Notes: a model not told the origin generated them from the letters alone. Counted from the first letter of the stretch, positions 40,531 through 49,906 are shown. The stretch is 59,137 nucleotides of DNA from Microbacterium yannicii (GCF_024055635.1 NZ_JAMXMB010000038.1:1-59137), one strand, 5' to 3'. Program-made: numbers and translations.

Positions 40531-41261
40531 ACGGCATGCTCACTCTCGCGACGGCCGGGCGGGTGCTCCGCCAGCTCAGCCACGATCCGCGATCGATCGT
40601 CCTGATGCTGGTGGCGCCGAGCCTTCTCGTCGGCCTGTTCGCGTGGCTGTTCAGCGACCAGGAGGGGGTGTTCGACCAGTTCGGCGGTCCGATCCTGGCG
40701 CTGTTCCCGTTCATCGTGATGTTCCTCATCACCTCGATCACGACGCTCCGGGAACGCCGGTCGGGAACGCTCGAACGCCTGATGACAACCCCGATCGCGA
40801 AGGCCGACTTCATCCTCGGCTACGGCCTCGCGTTCGGCCTGATGGCGACGCTGCAGGCCGTCATCACCGTCACCTTCGCGGTGTGGGTGTGCGGCCTCGA
40901 GGTCGAGGGGCCGCTCTGGCAGCTGGGACTCGTGGCCGTCGTGGACGCGATCCTCGGCACGGCACTCGGGCTGCTCGCGAGCGCCTTCGCACGCACCGAG
41001 TTCCAAGCGGTGCAGTTCATGCCGCTCATCGTGTTCCCGCAGATCATCCTCGGCGGCCTGTTCATGCCACGCGAAGACATGCCCGAGGCGCTCTACCAGA
41101 TCTCGAAGGTGCTGCCGCTGAGCTACGCCATCGACACCATCAACGCCGTCACCGCAGGCGACGAGGGGTGGGACGTCTTCGGACCGCTCCTGGTCGTGGT
41201 GGCGTTCGCGGTCGGCGCGCTGATCCTCGCGTCGCTCACGCTCCGGCGCCGCACCGCCTAG
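40527..41261 (+). CDS. ABC-2 type transporter permease
   Basis: A 244-aa membrane subunit with six predicted membrane segments (SIVLMLVAPSLLVGLFAWLF first) and the conserved ITTLRERRSGTLERLMTTPI cytoplasmic segment and LPLSYAIDTINA near the C-terminus, both typical of ABC-2 exporters. GTG start at 40527. With the ATPase upstream it makes a full half-pair exporter; the MarR gene on the opposite strand may control it. Confidence 0.93.
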   Translation: MNGMLTLATAGRVLRQLSHDPRSIVLMLVAPSLLVGLFAWLFSDQEGVFDQFGGPILALFPFIVMFLITSITTLRERRSGTLERLMTTPIAKADFILGYGLAFGLMATLQAVITVTFAVWVCGLEVEGPLWQLGLVAVVDAILGTALGLLASAFARTEFQAVQFMPLIVFPQIILGGLFMPREDMPEALYQISKVLPLSYAIDTINAVTAGDEGWDVFGPLLVVVAFAVGALILASLTLRRRTA

Positions 41262-41280
41262 GCGCCGGATCCCCCAGCTG

Positions 41281-41369
41281 CCGGTCCCTGAGCTTGTCGA
41301 AGGGCGCTTCGACAAGCTCAGCGACCGGGAGCGGCTCAGCGGCCGGGAACGGCTCAGCGACCGGGAATG
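41281..41369. repeat. Dispersed inverted repeat with degenerate tandem copies
   Basis: CCGGTCCCTGAGCTTGTCGA and its near reverse complement (ending AGCTCAGCGACCGG, 41328) form a hairpin around GGCG. They are followed by two partial units (GGCTCAGCGGCCGGGAAC and GGCTCAGCGACCGGGAA). It lies between the convergent ABC permease and MarR genes and may also act as terminator. Confidence 0.9.
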
Positions 41370-41370
41370 A

Positions 41371-41811
41371 TCAGCAGCTGGGCTGCTTCTTCCGCAGCTT
41401 CGCCGTGAGCTCGCGCAGCTGCGAGAGCTCCTCGTCCGAGAGCAGTGACATCCGCTCGGCGATGGCCTTGCCGTGGGCGCTGGCGATGCGGCGGAACAGC
41501 GATGCCCCGGCATCCGTCGCGTGCACGAGCGCCCCGCGCCCGTCGTCGGGATCCGCGCACTTCGTGAGCAGTCCGCGAGCCACCATGCGGTCCACCAGGC
41601 GCGACACGCTGGGCTGGCTGATGAGCATGTTCGCGGTCACGTCTCGCAGCCGCGCGGTCAGGTCGTCGGAGCGGGTGACGGTGAGGAGCACGTCGTACTC
41701 GGCCTGGCTCAGCTGCTCGTCGTCGAAGTCGCCGTTGATGTCGCCGAACACCTCGTGCTGGGCCCGGAAGAGGCTCTCCCAGGCGTCGATGGCGAGACGG
41801 CGGTCGGTCAT
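41371..41811 (-). CDS. MarR family transcriptional regulator
   Basis: A 146-aa winged-helix regulator: LSQAEYDVLLTVTRSDDLTARLRDVT leading into the recognition helix MLISQPSVSRLVDRMVARGLLTK, then the wing DPDDGRGALVHATDAG. The ATG at 41811 gives the standard length. It neighbours the ABC-2 exporter on the other strand, so drug-responsive control of that exporter is plausible. Confidence 0.9.
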   Translation of the reverse strand: MTDRRLAIDAWESLFRAQHEVFGDINGDFDDEQLSQAEYDVLLTVTRSDDLTARLRDVTANMLISQPSVSRLVDRMVARGLLTKCADPDDGRGALVHATDAGASLFRRIASAHGKAIAERMSLLSDEELSQLRELTAKLRKKQPSC

Positions 41812-41853
41812 ATCGTCAAGAGTAGGGCAGGCCGAGGACCCTAGGCTGGCGGT

Positions 41854-43665
41854 ATGTCGTCTTCGGTCTCCGCATTGCGCCGCCCTCGCCCCCCGCGGGT
41901 GATGGGGCGGATCGTGGGGCTGCTGCTCGCCGTCTTCATCGGCCTGCTCCTGGCGAGCGTCGGCGCCGCCCCGGCTCGTGCGGACGTCGATGACTTCTCG
42001 TTCGAGAGCCTCGATGTGGAGTACCAGCTCGGTCGCGCCGAGGACGGCACCAGCACGCTGACCGTCGTCGAGACGTTCGTGGCGCTGTTCCCCGAGTTCG
42101 ACCAGAACCACGGCATGCGGCGGCAGATCCCGGACTCCTACCAGGGCGCGCCGCTGAACCCGCAGCTCGTCTCGATCACCGACGAGAACGGTGCGCCGCG
42201 CGAGGCCGAGACCGAGGCGGACGATGGTCTCTTCTCGATGACGTCTCGTGCGGACGGCTTCGTCCACGGCCGCCAGACCTATGTCTTCACGTACACCCTC
42301 GAGAACGTCACGCGGTATTTCGCCAACACCGGCTCTGACGAGTTCTACTGGGACGTGAACGGCACCGCCTGGCCGCAGTCGTTCGGGCGTGTCACGGCAC
42401 GCGTCTCCATGTCGGACGGGGTGGATGCCGCGCGCACCGGTGCGCAGTCCTGTTATGTCGGCTACCAGGACGACACGCGCACGTGCGCCATCGCCGACGT
42501 CGACGGCGCGGTCGAGGCATCCGTCTCAGAGGTGCAGCCGTTCCAGACGATGACCATCGCCATCGGGTTCGAACCCGACACGTTCACGGAGTTCGACCCC
42601 GGGTACCTCTCCTCGCCGTGGGGCTGGCTGCAGGCGGTCGTGGCGCTGCTGGGACTCGGCACCGCCGTGGTGCTCGCCGCCGTCGGGCGTGCGCGGCATC
42701 TGCGCGACGAGCCCGGTCGCCCCGTGATCATCGCCGAGTACACCCCGCCGCGCGGCATCGACGCTCTCGAGAGCGCGGTGCTGCTCGGCCACACGACGAA
42801 GGCGATCCCGGCCGAGGTGCTCGAGCAGGCGGTGGTGGGCAGCATCCGCATCGAAGAAGGACCGGCGAAACTGTTCGGCGGCACGAAGCTGAAGGCCGTG
42901 CTCGTCGACCCATCGCTCGCTGACGGGGACGGACGGATGCTGCTTCCCGGCCTCTTCCCGACCGGCACGCCGGGCGAGGAGTTCGAGTTCGGTCGCACCG
43001 ACACCCGCTTCTCGACGACGGCGCAGAAGGTGCTGAAGGCCGCCACGGCGGAGCTGTCGACGCGCGGACTGCGCCGTGCCGTGCCGGCGCGGGTGCGAGC
43101 GTGGCCCGTGGTGATCGCGATCGTGTCTGCGGTGCTGGTGCTGCTATTCGGCATCGGCGCCCTGGTGGCCTTCGTGACACCCGTGGTGCCGATCCTGCTC
43201 ATCATCGGCGCGGTGCTCGTCGTGCTGGTGGTCGCCGGCCTGGTGTCGCGCAAGCCGCTCACCGCCGCCGGCGCCGAGGTGCGCGACCACCTCTTCGGGC
43301 TGAAGGAGTTCATCGACTGGGCTGAGGCCGATCGCATCCGGATGCTGCAGTCGCCGCAGGGCGCCGAACGGGTGCCGATCGATGTCTCCGACCCGCGCGT
43401 CAAGCTGAAGCTGTACGAGACCCTGCTGCCCTATGCCGTCGTGTTCGGCCAGGAGAAGAAGTGGGCCGACGAGCTGGCCGTGCTGTACGGCGAGGGCAAC
43501 TCGCCCGGCTGGTACGCCGGGTCGTCGGGCTTCCACGCGGCCGCGTTCTCGGCCGGCATCTCGACGCTGTCGTCGTCGGCCTCCGCCTCGTCGTCGTCGG
43601 GAGGCTCGTCGGGTGGCGGTTCGGCCGGTGGTGGCGGAGGCGGGGGAGGCGGGGGCGGGGTCTGA
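41854..43665 (+). CDS. DUF2207 domain membrane protein
   Basis: A 603-aa protein with an N-terminal signal-like membrane segment (IVGLLLAVFIGLLLASV, cleavage after APARA likely). An extracytoplasmic DUF2207 domain of about 210 residues follows (ESLDVEYQLGRAEDGTSTLTVVE, NHGMRRQIPDSY). There is a membrane helix near 250, a cytoplasmic part (YTPPRGIDALESAVLLG), two helices near 420-460 and a C-terminal domain. It ends in a low-complexity Ser/Gly tail. Function of the family is unknown. Confidence 0.9.
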   Translation: MSSSVSALRRPRPPRVMGRIVGLLLAVFIGLLLASVGAAPARADVDDFSFESLDVEYQLGRAEDGTSTLTVVETFVALFPEFDQNHGMRRQIPDSYQGAPLNPQLVSITDENGAPREAETEADDGLFSMTSRADGFVHGRQTYVFTYTLENVTRYFANTGSDEFYWDVNGTAWPQSFGRVTARVSMSDGVDAARTGAQSCYVGYQDDTRTCAIADVDGAVEASVSEVQPFQTMTIAIGFEPDTFTEFDPGYLSSPWGWLQAVVALLGLGTAVVLAAVGRARHLRDEPGRPVIIAEYTPPRGIDALESAVLLGHTTKAIPAEVLEQAVVGSIRIEEGPAKLFGGTKLKAVLVDPSLADGDGRMLLPGLFPTGTPGEEFEFGRTDTRFSTTAQKVLKAATAELSTRGLRRAVPARVRAWPVVIAIVSAVLVLLFGIGALVAFVTPVVPILLIIGAVLVVLVVAGLVSRKPLTAAGAEVRDHLFGLKEFIDWAEADRIRMLQSPQGAERVPIDVSDPRVKLKLYETLLPYAVVFGQEKKWADELAVLYGEGNSPGWYAGSSGFHAAAFSAGISTLSSSASASSSSGGSSGGGSAGGGGGGGGGGGV

Positions 43666-43668
43666 CCT

Positions 43669-45153
43669 TCAGCCCTCGAGGCCGTGCCGGCGGCGTGCCG
43701 CTTCCGGCACGTGCAGCCGCGTGAGGAACAGGTCGGTGCCGCGCGGGATCCCGCGCCGGTCGCCGCGTGAGACGAGCACGATCACGAGCACCGCGACCGG
43801 CACCGTCCAGGCCGCGGGCTGCTCGAGGAGCGGACGCAGCGCGGGCAGCCACGCCGAGACGATCCCACCCCCGAGGATGGCGACACCCGACAGCACCGCG
43901 CCGGTGAGCATGCCCGTGATCGCGCCGCGCGCTGTCAGCCCGCGCCACCAGATGCCGAGCAGGAGCACCGGACACAGCGTGGACGCGGTGAACGCGAAGA
44001 CGAGGCCCACGCTGCCGGCAAGGCCGGCTGACTCCGTCGCCAGCGCGACGACGAGCGGCACGAACGACGACAGCACGGCGGCGATGCGGAAGCCTCGCAC
44101 GCTGCCGCCGAGCAGATCCTGGCTGATCACGCCCGCGAGCGAGACGACGAGGCCCGACGACGTCGAGAGGAACGCCGCGAACGCGCCCGCGATGACGAGT
44201 GCCGTGAGCACGTCGCCCCACGGCCCGGGCACCAGCCGGCCGGGCAGCAGCAGGACGAGTGCATCGGCGTCATCGGAGTCAGCGAGGTCGGGCGCGAACG
44301 CCCTGCCGAGGAACCCGAACGCCGTGGGGAACAGATAGAAGACGGAGAGCAGCACGAGCACGATCACCGTCGTGCGCCGTGCCGCGACGCCGTCCGGGTT
44401 CGTGTAGAAGCGCACGAGCACGTGGGGGAGGCCCAGCGTGCCCAGCAGCAGGGCGACCATGAGCGAGACGGTCCGGTAGATCTCGAGGTCTCCGGGCCCG
44501 GCGGTCGCCGGGAACGCCTCGACGGGCGGCAGGGCGGCGGGAACGTCGCCCACCAGCAGCAGGATCGCCACCACCGGGATCGCGAGCGCGGTGAGCTTCA
44601 GCCAGAACTGGAACGCCTGCACGAAGGTGATGGAGCGCATGCCGCCTGCGGCGACCACGACCGCGACGATCACCGCGACGGCGAGAGAGCCCACCCAGGC
44701 GGGCAGCCCGGTGGTGATCCGCACGGTGAGTGCCGCACCCTGCAGCTGCGGCACGATGTAGAACCAGCCGATGACGATGACCAGTGTGCTCGTCACGCGG
44801 CGTGCCCACACCGACTCGAGCCGCGCCTCGGTGAAGTCGGGAATCGTGTACGCGCCCGAGCGCCGCAGAGGCGCGGCGACGAAGAGCAGCAGCATGAGGT
44901 ACCCGGCCGTGTAGCCGATGGGGAACCAGATGCCCGCCGATCCGGTGAGCAGGATCAGGCCCGCGATGCCGAGGAAGGACGCCGCCGACAGGTACTCGCC
45001 GCCGATCGCCGAGGCGTTCCACCACGGCCGCACCGTGCGGCTCGCCACATAGAAGTCGCTCGTCGTGCGGGAGACGCGCAGGCCGTAGAACCCGATCAGC
45101 GCCGACGCGACCGCGACGGCGGCGATCGCGGTGTAGCCGACCGCGGGGTTCAC
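43669..45153 (-). CDS. Sodium:solute symporter (ActP-like cation/carboxylate symporter)
   Basis: A 494-aa SSSF-family symporter with 13 or so predicted membrane segments. ASRTVRPWWNASAIGGEYLSAASFLGIAGL is the typical N-terminal signature; AGGMRSITFVQAFQFWLK and PHVLVRFYTNPDG are typical of the acetate/pyruvate branch. The GTG start at 45153 is directly behind GGAGG and overlaps the DUF485 gene (GTGA). It is distinct from the second symporter at 48206 (different length and C-terminus). Confidence 0.92.
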   Translation of the reverse strand: MNPAVGYTAIAAVAVASALIGFYGLRVSRTTSDFYVASRTVRPWWNASAIGGEYLSAASFLGIAGLILLTGSAGIWFPIGYTAGYLMLLLFVAAPLRRSGAYTIPDFTEARLESVWARRVTSTLVIVIGWFYIVPQLQGAALTVRITTGLPAWVGSLAVAVIVAVVVAAGGMRSITFVQAFQFWLKLTALAIPVVAILLLVGDVPAALPPVEAFPATAGPGDLEIYRTVSLMVALLLGTLGLPHVLVRFYTNPDGVAARRTTVIVLVLLSVFYLFPTAFGFLGRAFAPDLADSDDADALVLLLPGRLVPGPWGDVLTALVIAGAFAAFLSTSSGLVVSLAGVISQDLLGGSVRGFRIAAVLSSFVPLVVALATESAGLAGSVGLVFAFTASTLCPVLLLGIWWRGLTARGAITGMLTGAVLSGVAILGGGIVSAWLPALRPLLEQPAAWTVPVAVLVIVLVSRGDRRGIPRGTDLFLTRLHVPEAARRRHGLEG

Positions 45154-45662
45154 TCCTCCTCCGTCAGCGATCGGTACCGCGCCTCATTGCGCGACGCCGC
45201 GCGCACATAGAGCGCCGCGACGGTGATGGCGAGCGGATAGACGCCTGCACCGAGCAGCAGCCACGACAGCGGCACGCCGGCAACGAAGGTGGTGTCGAGC
45301 TGCGGCACGAGCGCGATCGCGAGCACGAACAGGGCGGTCGCCACCGCGAACCCCACGGCGAACACGATCCCCAGCCGCAGCTGCGAACGGATCAGCGAGC
45401 GCACGTACACCCCGGCGATGTCGCTCGTGGGTGCATCGGCGTCGTTGCGCGGCACCCCTCGACCGGACGCCGCGGGCGATCCTGCCCGCGGCGCGGTGAC
45501 GCGTACGCGAGCGGGCGACGGCGGCGCGGCGGTGCTCGCGGGCGGCGCAGCAGGCGAGGGGCGGGCGGCGTTGGGGGAGCCCGCCGCATCCGGGGATCCG
45601 ACGCCGTGCGGGCCGGCATCGGACGGACCGCCCGCGCCACCGATGGAGGGCGTCGGCGTCAT
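45150..45662 (-). CDS. DUF485-like membrane protein with long Pro/Ala tail
   Basis: A 170-aa protein. Residues 1-85 are a low-complexity Pro/Ala/Gly region; about 86-165 carry two membrane helices (LGIVFAVGFAVATALFVLAI and SWLLLGAGVYPLAITVAALYV) and a basic-acidic end RAASRNEARYRSLTEEE. The pattern is that of DUF485 proteins that accompany ActP-type symporters. The ATG at 45662 overlaps the LytTR regulator stop (ATGA) and its own stop overlaps the symporter start, so all are coupled. Confidence 0.8.
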   Translation of the reverse strand: MTPTPSIGGAGGPSDAGPHGVGSPDAAGSPNAARPSPAAPPASTAAPPSPARVRVTAPRAGSPAASGRGVPRNDADAPTSDIAGVYVRSLIRSQLRLGIVFAVGFAVATALFVLAIALVPQLDTTFVAGVPLSWLLLGAGVYPLAITVAALYVRAASRNEARYRSLTEEE

Positions 45663-46402
45663 GGCCGTGGCCGGAGCGTCGTCGACTCGAGCCGCTCCCG
45701 CAGCGTGGGCAGAAGGCGCCGGCTCACCGGCAGCTCGGCACCGCCGACGACGACGCTCGGGTGGTCGCCGCCGAGCCGGAGGCGAGCGAGGTGCGGTATG
45801 GCGACGAGGTACGAGCGGTGGATGCGCACGAACGCGTCGGACCACTGCCGTTCGAGGTCCGACAGCGGCACGCGCACCAGATAGCTCGCCTCCTCGGTGT
45901 GCAGTCGCGCGTAGTCGCCCTGGGCCTGCACGTACCGCACCTCGTCTCGACGGATCATGCGCGTCGTGCCGCCCAGTGTGACGGCGATCATCTCGGGCTG
46001 CGCGGATGCTGCGGCATCCGTCGCCGGTGCGGCCTGGGCTTTCATCGCCTCGACGATGCGGGTGATCGAGCGGTGCAGTCGCTCGGTGCGCACGGGCTTC
46101 AGCAGGTAGTCGACCGCAGCCAGGTCGAAGGCCTCGAGCGCGCTGTCCTCGTCGGCGGTCACGAAGACGAGGGCCGGCCGGCGCTCGAACCGCTGCAGGG
46201 CGCGGGCGAGGTCGAAACCGTTGAGACCGGGCATGTGGATGTCGAGGAAGGCGGCGTCGACGGGCTCGCGCGTGAGCAGGCGGATCGCCTCGGCGCCCGA
46301 CGACGCCTGATGGATGGTGCCGATGCGAGGGTCCTGCCTCAGAAGGAACGCCAGCTCGTCGATCGCGGGCTGCTCGTCATCGGCGATGAGCGCGGAGATC
46401 AC
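45659..46402 (-). CDS. LytTR family response regulator
   Basis: A 247-aa two-component regulator. Receiver domain residues 1-120 with phospho-acceptor D54 (AAFLDIHMPGLNG) and K near 105 (DYLLKPVRTERL); a linker; LytTR DNA-binding domain from about 145 (IRRDEVRYVQAQGDYARLHT, HRSYLVAIPHLARLRL). GTG start at 46402 in the overlap with the kinase stop. The cognate sensor is upstream and the probable targets are the two symporter modules on either side. Confidence 0.93.
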   Translation of the reverse strand: MISALIADDEQPAIDELAFLLRQDPRIGTIHQASSGAEAIRLLTREPVDAAFLDIHMPGLNGFDLARALQRFERRPALVFVTADEDSALEAFDLAAVDYLLKPVRTERLHRSITRIVEAMKAQAAPATDAAASAQPEMIAVTLGGTTRMIRRDEVRYVQAQGDYARLHTEEASYLVRVPLSDLERQWSDAFVRIHRSYLVAIPHLARLRLGGDHPSVVVGGAELPVSRRLLPTLRERLESTTLRPRP

Positions 46403-47643
46403 GGGTGCCGCCTCCACTCCGCATGCACGGGAGAGGGGCTGGCCGGTGCGCGATCCGGACCGGACGCCGCCGTCATGCGACCTGGCTGCGACTTCGGGAC
46501 CCGCATCCGCACCAGGGTGCCGGCGCCCACATTCGTCTCGACGACGAGTCCGTTCTCGTCGCCGTAGACCTGGCGCAGGCGAGCGTCCACATTGCGCAGC
46601 CCGACGTGCTCGCCCGGCGCACCGCCGGCGAGCGCGCGTTCCAACGCGGCCGGGTCGATGCCGACGCCGTCGTCCTCGACGCTGATCTCGGCGAACGCCC
46701 CCTGGTCGGAGGCCTCGATCGTGATGCGCCCGCCGCCCTCCTTCCCTTCCAGCCCGTGCCGCACCGCGTTCTCGACGAGAGGCTGGATCGACAGGAACGG
46801 CACGACCGTCGAGAGCACCTCGGGTGCGATCTGCAGCGTCACCTTCAGACGGTCGCCGAATCGCGCGCGCTCGAGCTTGAGGTAGCTGTCGATCGAGCGC
46901 AGCTCCTCGGCGACCGTCGTGAAGTCGCCGTGCCGACGAAAGGAGTACCGGGTGAAGTCGGCGAATTCGAGCACGAGCTCGCGTGCCTTCGCCGGGTCGG
47001 TGTTGATGAACGACGCGATCGCGTTCAGCGAGTTGTAGATGAAGTGCGGGCTGATCTGGGCGCGCAGCGCGCGCACCTCGGCTTCGGCGAGCGCGGCTCT
47101 CGAGGCGTCGAGCTCGCCGAGCTCCACCTGGGCGGCAACCCAGTCCGCCACCTCTCCGGTCGCGCGCACGAGGCCGGCTCGTGCGCGAGGCGCGAACGCG
47201 ACGATGGCCCCCGCGGGCGCACCACCCGCGAGGATCGGCGCTGCCACGGCATCCATCTCCCGTTCTCCGATCCGGGTGCGACGCTGCAGCTGCGACCGTC
47301 CTGAAGTGCGCGCCTCGGCGGCCAGCCGACCGGCGACCGCACGCACGGCGTCGTCGCCCTCGACGGTCACGTGGCCGGCGCGATCGACGAGGGCGAGCGA
47401 CTCGCACCCCAGCAGCGCGCGGAGATGCCGCCCGGCCCGCGTCGCGTCGCCTTCGGCGATGCCGCCACGCAGGTGCTGGGCAGCCCTGCTGGCGAGGTGG
47501 AGCGTCTGGTACGTCGCCTGTTCGACATCCGTCCCGAGGTCTTTCGAAGTGACGACGATGCGCCGGAGGAGGACGACCACGCCGACCGCGAGTGCCCCGG
47601 CGACGACGCCGGCGGCAGCGGCGAGCAGCATCGACTCGGGCAT
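46399..47643 (-). CDS. LytS/YehU-type sensor histidine kinase
   Basis: A 414-aa kinase. One N-terminal membrane helix (residues 5-25), a GAF-like sensing region (about 60-160), the His_kinase dimerisation block ISPHFIYNSLNAIASFI (His200) and an HATPase_c domain with N-box LSIQPLVENAVRHGLEG and G-boxes VEDDGVGID and GEHVGLRNVDARL. The ATG at 47643 is chosen, since upstream sequence in frame is basic and lacks features. Coupled by GTGA to the regulator. The family includes pyruvate sensors BtsS and YpdA, which fits the neighbouring transporters. Confidence 0.92.
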   Translation of the reverse strand: MPESMLLAAAAGVVAGALAVGVVVLLRRIVVTSKDLGTDVEQATYQTLHLASRAAQHLRGGIAEGDATRAGRHLRALLGCESLALVDRAGHVTVEGDDAVRAVAGRLAAEARTSGRSQLQRRTRIGEREMDAVAAPILAGGAPAGAIVAFAPRARAGLVRATGEVADWVAAQVELGELDASRAALAEAEVRALRAQISPHFIYNSLNAIASFINTDPAKARELVLEFADFTRYSFRRHGDFTTVAEELRSIDSYLKLERARFGDRLKVTLQIAPEVLSTVVPFLSIQPLVENAVRHGLEGKEGGGRITIEASDQGAFAEISVEDDGVGIDPAALERALAGGAPGEHVGLRNVDARLRQVYGDENGLVVETNVGAGTLVRMRVPKSQPGRMTAASGPDRAPASPSPVHAEWRRHP

Positions 47644-47825
47644 GCACGCCAGCGTAGCCGTCGTTCGTCGTCGTCGATCCGCCGTTCGTCGCACGGTGGA
47701 CGCCGTTCACCGACGACGAGCGGCGTGCGTCCCTCGCGCAGCCGGCCGAGCGCGAGCATGGTGCCACTGTCAACGCAGCGGCGCGGCCGACGGGCGCGCC
47801 GAACCCCCCTCGAAGGAGAGACGCC

Positions 47826-48206
47826 ATGGGCAACGAAGCCCCGCGTGCCGCCACGGACCTCGCAGAGGTCGACTACGGCGCGGTCCAATCGTCAACCGAG
47901 TTCCAACGACTACGACGCACGCACCGGAGCTTCGTCTTCCCCGTGCTGGGCGCGTGTCTGGTCTGGTACTTCGCGTACGTGCTGCTCGCGACGTACGCGC
48001 ACGACTTCATGTCGACCCCGGTCTTCGGCAGCGTGAACATCGGCATGGTGCTGGGCATGGCGCAGGTGGTCACCACTTTCGCCGTGACCACCTGGTACGT
48101 GCACTACGCCAACCGCCGTCTCGACCCCCTCGCCGCTGAGATCCGTGACGGGATCGAGGACGGCACCTTCCAGAACGGCACCTTCACGAACGAGGAGTCA
48201 CGCTGA
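47826..48206 (+). CDS. DUF485 domain membrane protein
   Basis: A 126-aa protein with canonical DUF485: STEFQRLRRTHRSFVFPVLGACLVWYFAYVLLATYA, then MSTPVFGSVNIGMVLGMAQVVTTF and YVHYANRRLDPLAAEIRD. Two membrane helices. The start follows CGAAGGAGAGACGCC. Its stop overlaps the symporter ATG (TGATG), the standard arrangement of DUF485 with ActP. Expression is probably driven by the LytS/LytTR pair transcribed divergently. Confidence 0.93.
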   Translation: MGNEAPRAATDLAEVDYGAVQSSTEFQRLRRTHRSFVFPVLGACLVWYFAYVLLATYAHDFMSTPVFGSVNIGMVLGMAQVVTTFAVTTWYVHYANRRLDPLAAEIRDGIEDGTFQNGTFTNEESR

Positions 48207-49819
48207 TGCGGTACTTCGCAGCGGCGAGCACATCGCCCGGTGAGCCCTGGCTCAACATCGCCATCTTCGGCGCCTTCGTCGCCGTCACGATGGTCATCGT
48301 GTTCCGCGCGAGCCGGAACAACAAGACCGCCGCCGACTACTACGCCGCTGGGCGTTCGTTCACCGGCGGCCAGAACGGGTCGGCGATCGCGGGCGACTAT
48401 CTGTCGGCCGCATCGTTCCTCGGGATCGTGGGCGCGATCGCGATGACCGGCTACGACGGATTCCTGTACTCCATCGGGTTCCTGGTGGCCTGGCTGGTGG
48501 CACTCCTGCTCGTCGCGGAGCTGCTGCGCAACACCGGCAAGTTCACGATGGCCGACGTGCTGTCGTTCCGTCTCAAGCAGCGTCCGGTGCGCATCGCCGC
48601 AGCGACCACGACCCTCGTCGTCTGCTTCTTCTACCTGCTCGCGCAGATGGCAGGTGCCGGTGGCCTGGTCTCGCTGCTGCTCGGCATCGGCGACCAGCTC
48701 GGTCAGGCGATCGTGATCACGGTGGTGGGCGCGCTCATGATCCTCTACGTGCTCATCGGCGGGATGAAGGGCACCACGTGGGTGCAGATCATCAAGGCGG
48801 TGCTGCTCATCGCCGGCGCCGGCGTGATGACGGTGTGGGTGCTCGCGCTCAACGGGTTCGACTTCTCGGCGCTGCTCGACAAGGCCGTCGCCGTCGCAGA
48901 GAACCCGGCGATCCTCGAGCCCGGCATGAAGTACGGCGTCTCGGAGGTCGCGAAGATCGACTTCCTGTCGCTCGGACTCGCCCTCGTGCTGGGCACCGCC
49001 GCGCTGCCCCATGTACTCATGCGGTTCTACACGGTGCCCACGGCGAAGGAAGCGCGCAAGTCGGTGGTCTGGGCCATCTGGCTGATCGGCATCTTCTACG
49101 TCTTCACGCTCGTGCTCGGCTACGGCGCGGCGGCACTCGTCGGCCCGGCGGTCATCGCCGCGGCACCGGGCGGCCCGAACTCGGCGGCACCCCTGCTCGC
49201 GTTCTCGCTCGGCGGTCCGCTGCTGCTCGGCCTCATCTCGGCGATCGCGTTCGCGACGATCCTCGCGGTCGTTGCCGGTCTCACGATCACGGCGGCAGCC
49301 TCGTTCGCGCACGACATCTACGCGTCGGTCGTGAAGAAGGGCAAGCCCGAGCCGGGCGCGGAGGTCAAGGTCGCGCGTCGCACGGTCGTCATCATCGGCA
49401 TCGTCGCGATCATCGGCGGCATCGGCGCGAACGGGCAGAACGTCGCGTTCCTTGTGGCTCTCGCATTCGCCGTCGCGGCGTCGGCGAACCTCCCGACGAT
49501 CGTGTACTCGCTCTTCTGGAAGCGCTTCACCACGAAGGGCGCCCTGTGGAGCATGTACGGCGGTCTCGCCTCGGCGATCCTGCTCATCATCTTCTCGCCG
49601 GTGGTGTCGGGCTCCGAGACGTCGATGCTCAAGACGGAGGCGATCGACTTCGCCTGGTTCCCGTTGTCGAACCCGGGCATCATCTCGATCCCCCTCGCGT
49701 TCCTGCTGGGCTGGATCGTGAGCGTGCTCGACAAGACCCCGGAAGACCCGGCGAAGCAGTCCGAGATGGAGGTGCGCTCGCTCACCGGCATCGGTGCCGA
49801 GAAGGCGGTGAACCACTAG
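48206..49819 (+). CDS. Cation/acetate symporter (ActP/MctC-type)
   Basis: A 537-aa SSSF symporter with about 13 membrane segments: AGRSFTGGQNGSAIAGDYLSAASFLGIVGAIAM, YVLIGGMKGTTWVQIIKAVLL, AALPHVLMRFYTVPTAKEARKS and HDIYASVVKKGKPEPGAEV are typical of the acetate/pyruvate/propionate branch. It follows DUF485 with a 1-base overlap and is followed by two tandem terminators. A short-chain carboxylate is the expected substrate; the exact one is open. Confidence 0.94.
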   Translation: MRYFAAASTSPGEPWLNIAIFGAFVAVTMVIVFRASRNNKTAADYYAAGRSFTGGQNGSAIAGDYLSAASFLGIVGAIAMTGYDGFLYSIGFLVAWLVALLLVAELLRNTGKFTMADVLSFRLKQRPVRIAAATTTLVVCFFYLLAQMAGAGGLVSLLLGIGDQLGQAIVITVVGALMILYVLIGGMKGTTWVQIIKAVLLIAGAGVMTVWVLALNGFDFSALLDKAVAVAENPAILEPGMKYGVSEVAKIDFLSLGLALVLGTAALPHVLMRFYTVPTAKEARKSVVWAIWLIGIFYVFTLVLGYGAAALVGPAVIAAAPGGPNSAAPLLAFSLGGPLLLGLISAIAFATILAVVAGLTITAAASFAHDIYASVVKKGKPEPGAEVKVARRTVVIIGIVAIIGGIGANGQNVAFLVALAFAVAASANLPTIVYSLFWKRFTTKGALWSMYGGLASAILLIIFSPVVSGSETSMLKTEAIDFAWFPLSNPGIISIPLAFLLGWIVSVLDKTPEDPAKQSEMEVRSLTGIGAEKAVNH

Positions 49820-49836
49820 CAACTCGAGGATGAGCG

Positions 49837-49866
49837 AGGGCCGGTCGGGATGCTCCGACCGGCCCT
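49837..49866 (+). terminator. Terminator hairpin 1 after the symporter
   Basis: AGGGCCGGTCGG, a 6-nt loop and CCGACCGGCCCT form a perfect 12-bp stem followed by TGTT, 17 bp after the stop. Confidence 0.85.
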
Positions 49867-49906
49867 TGTTCGTGGGCTGATCGAGACATTCGCCGATGGC
49901 AAGAGT

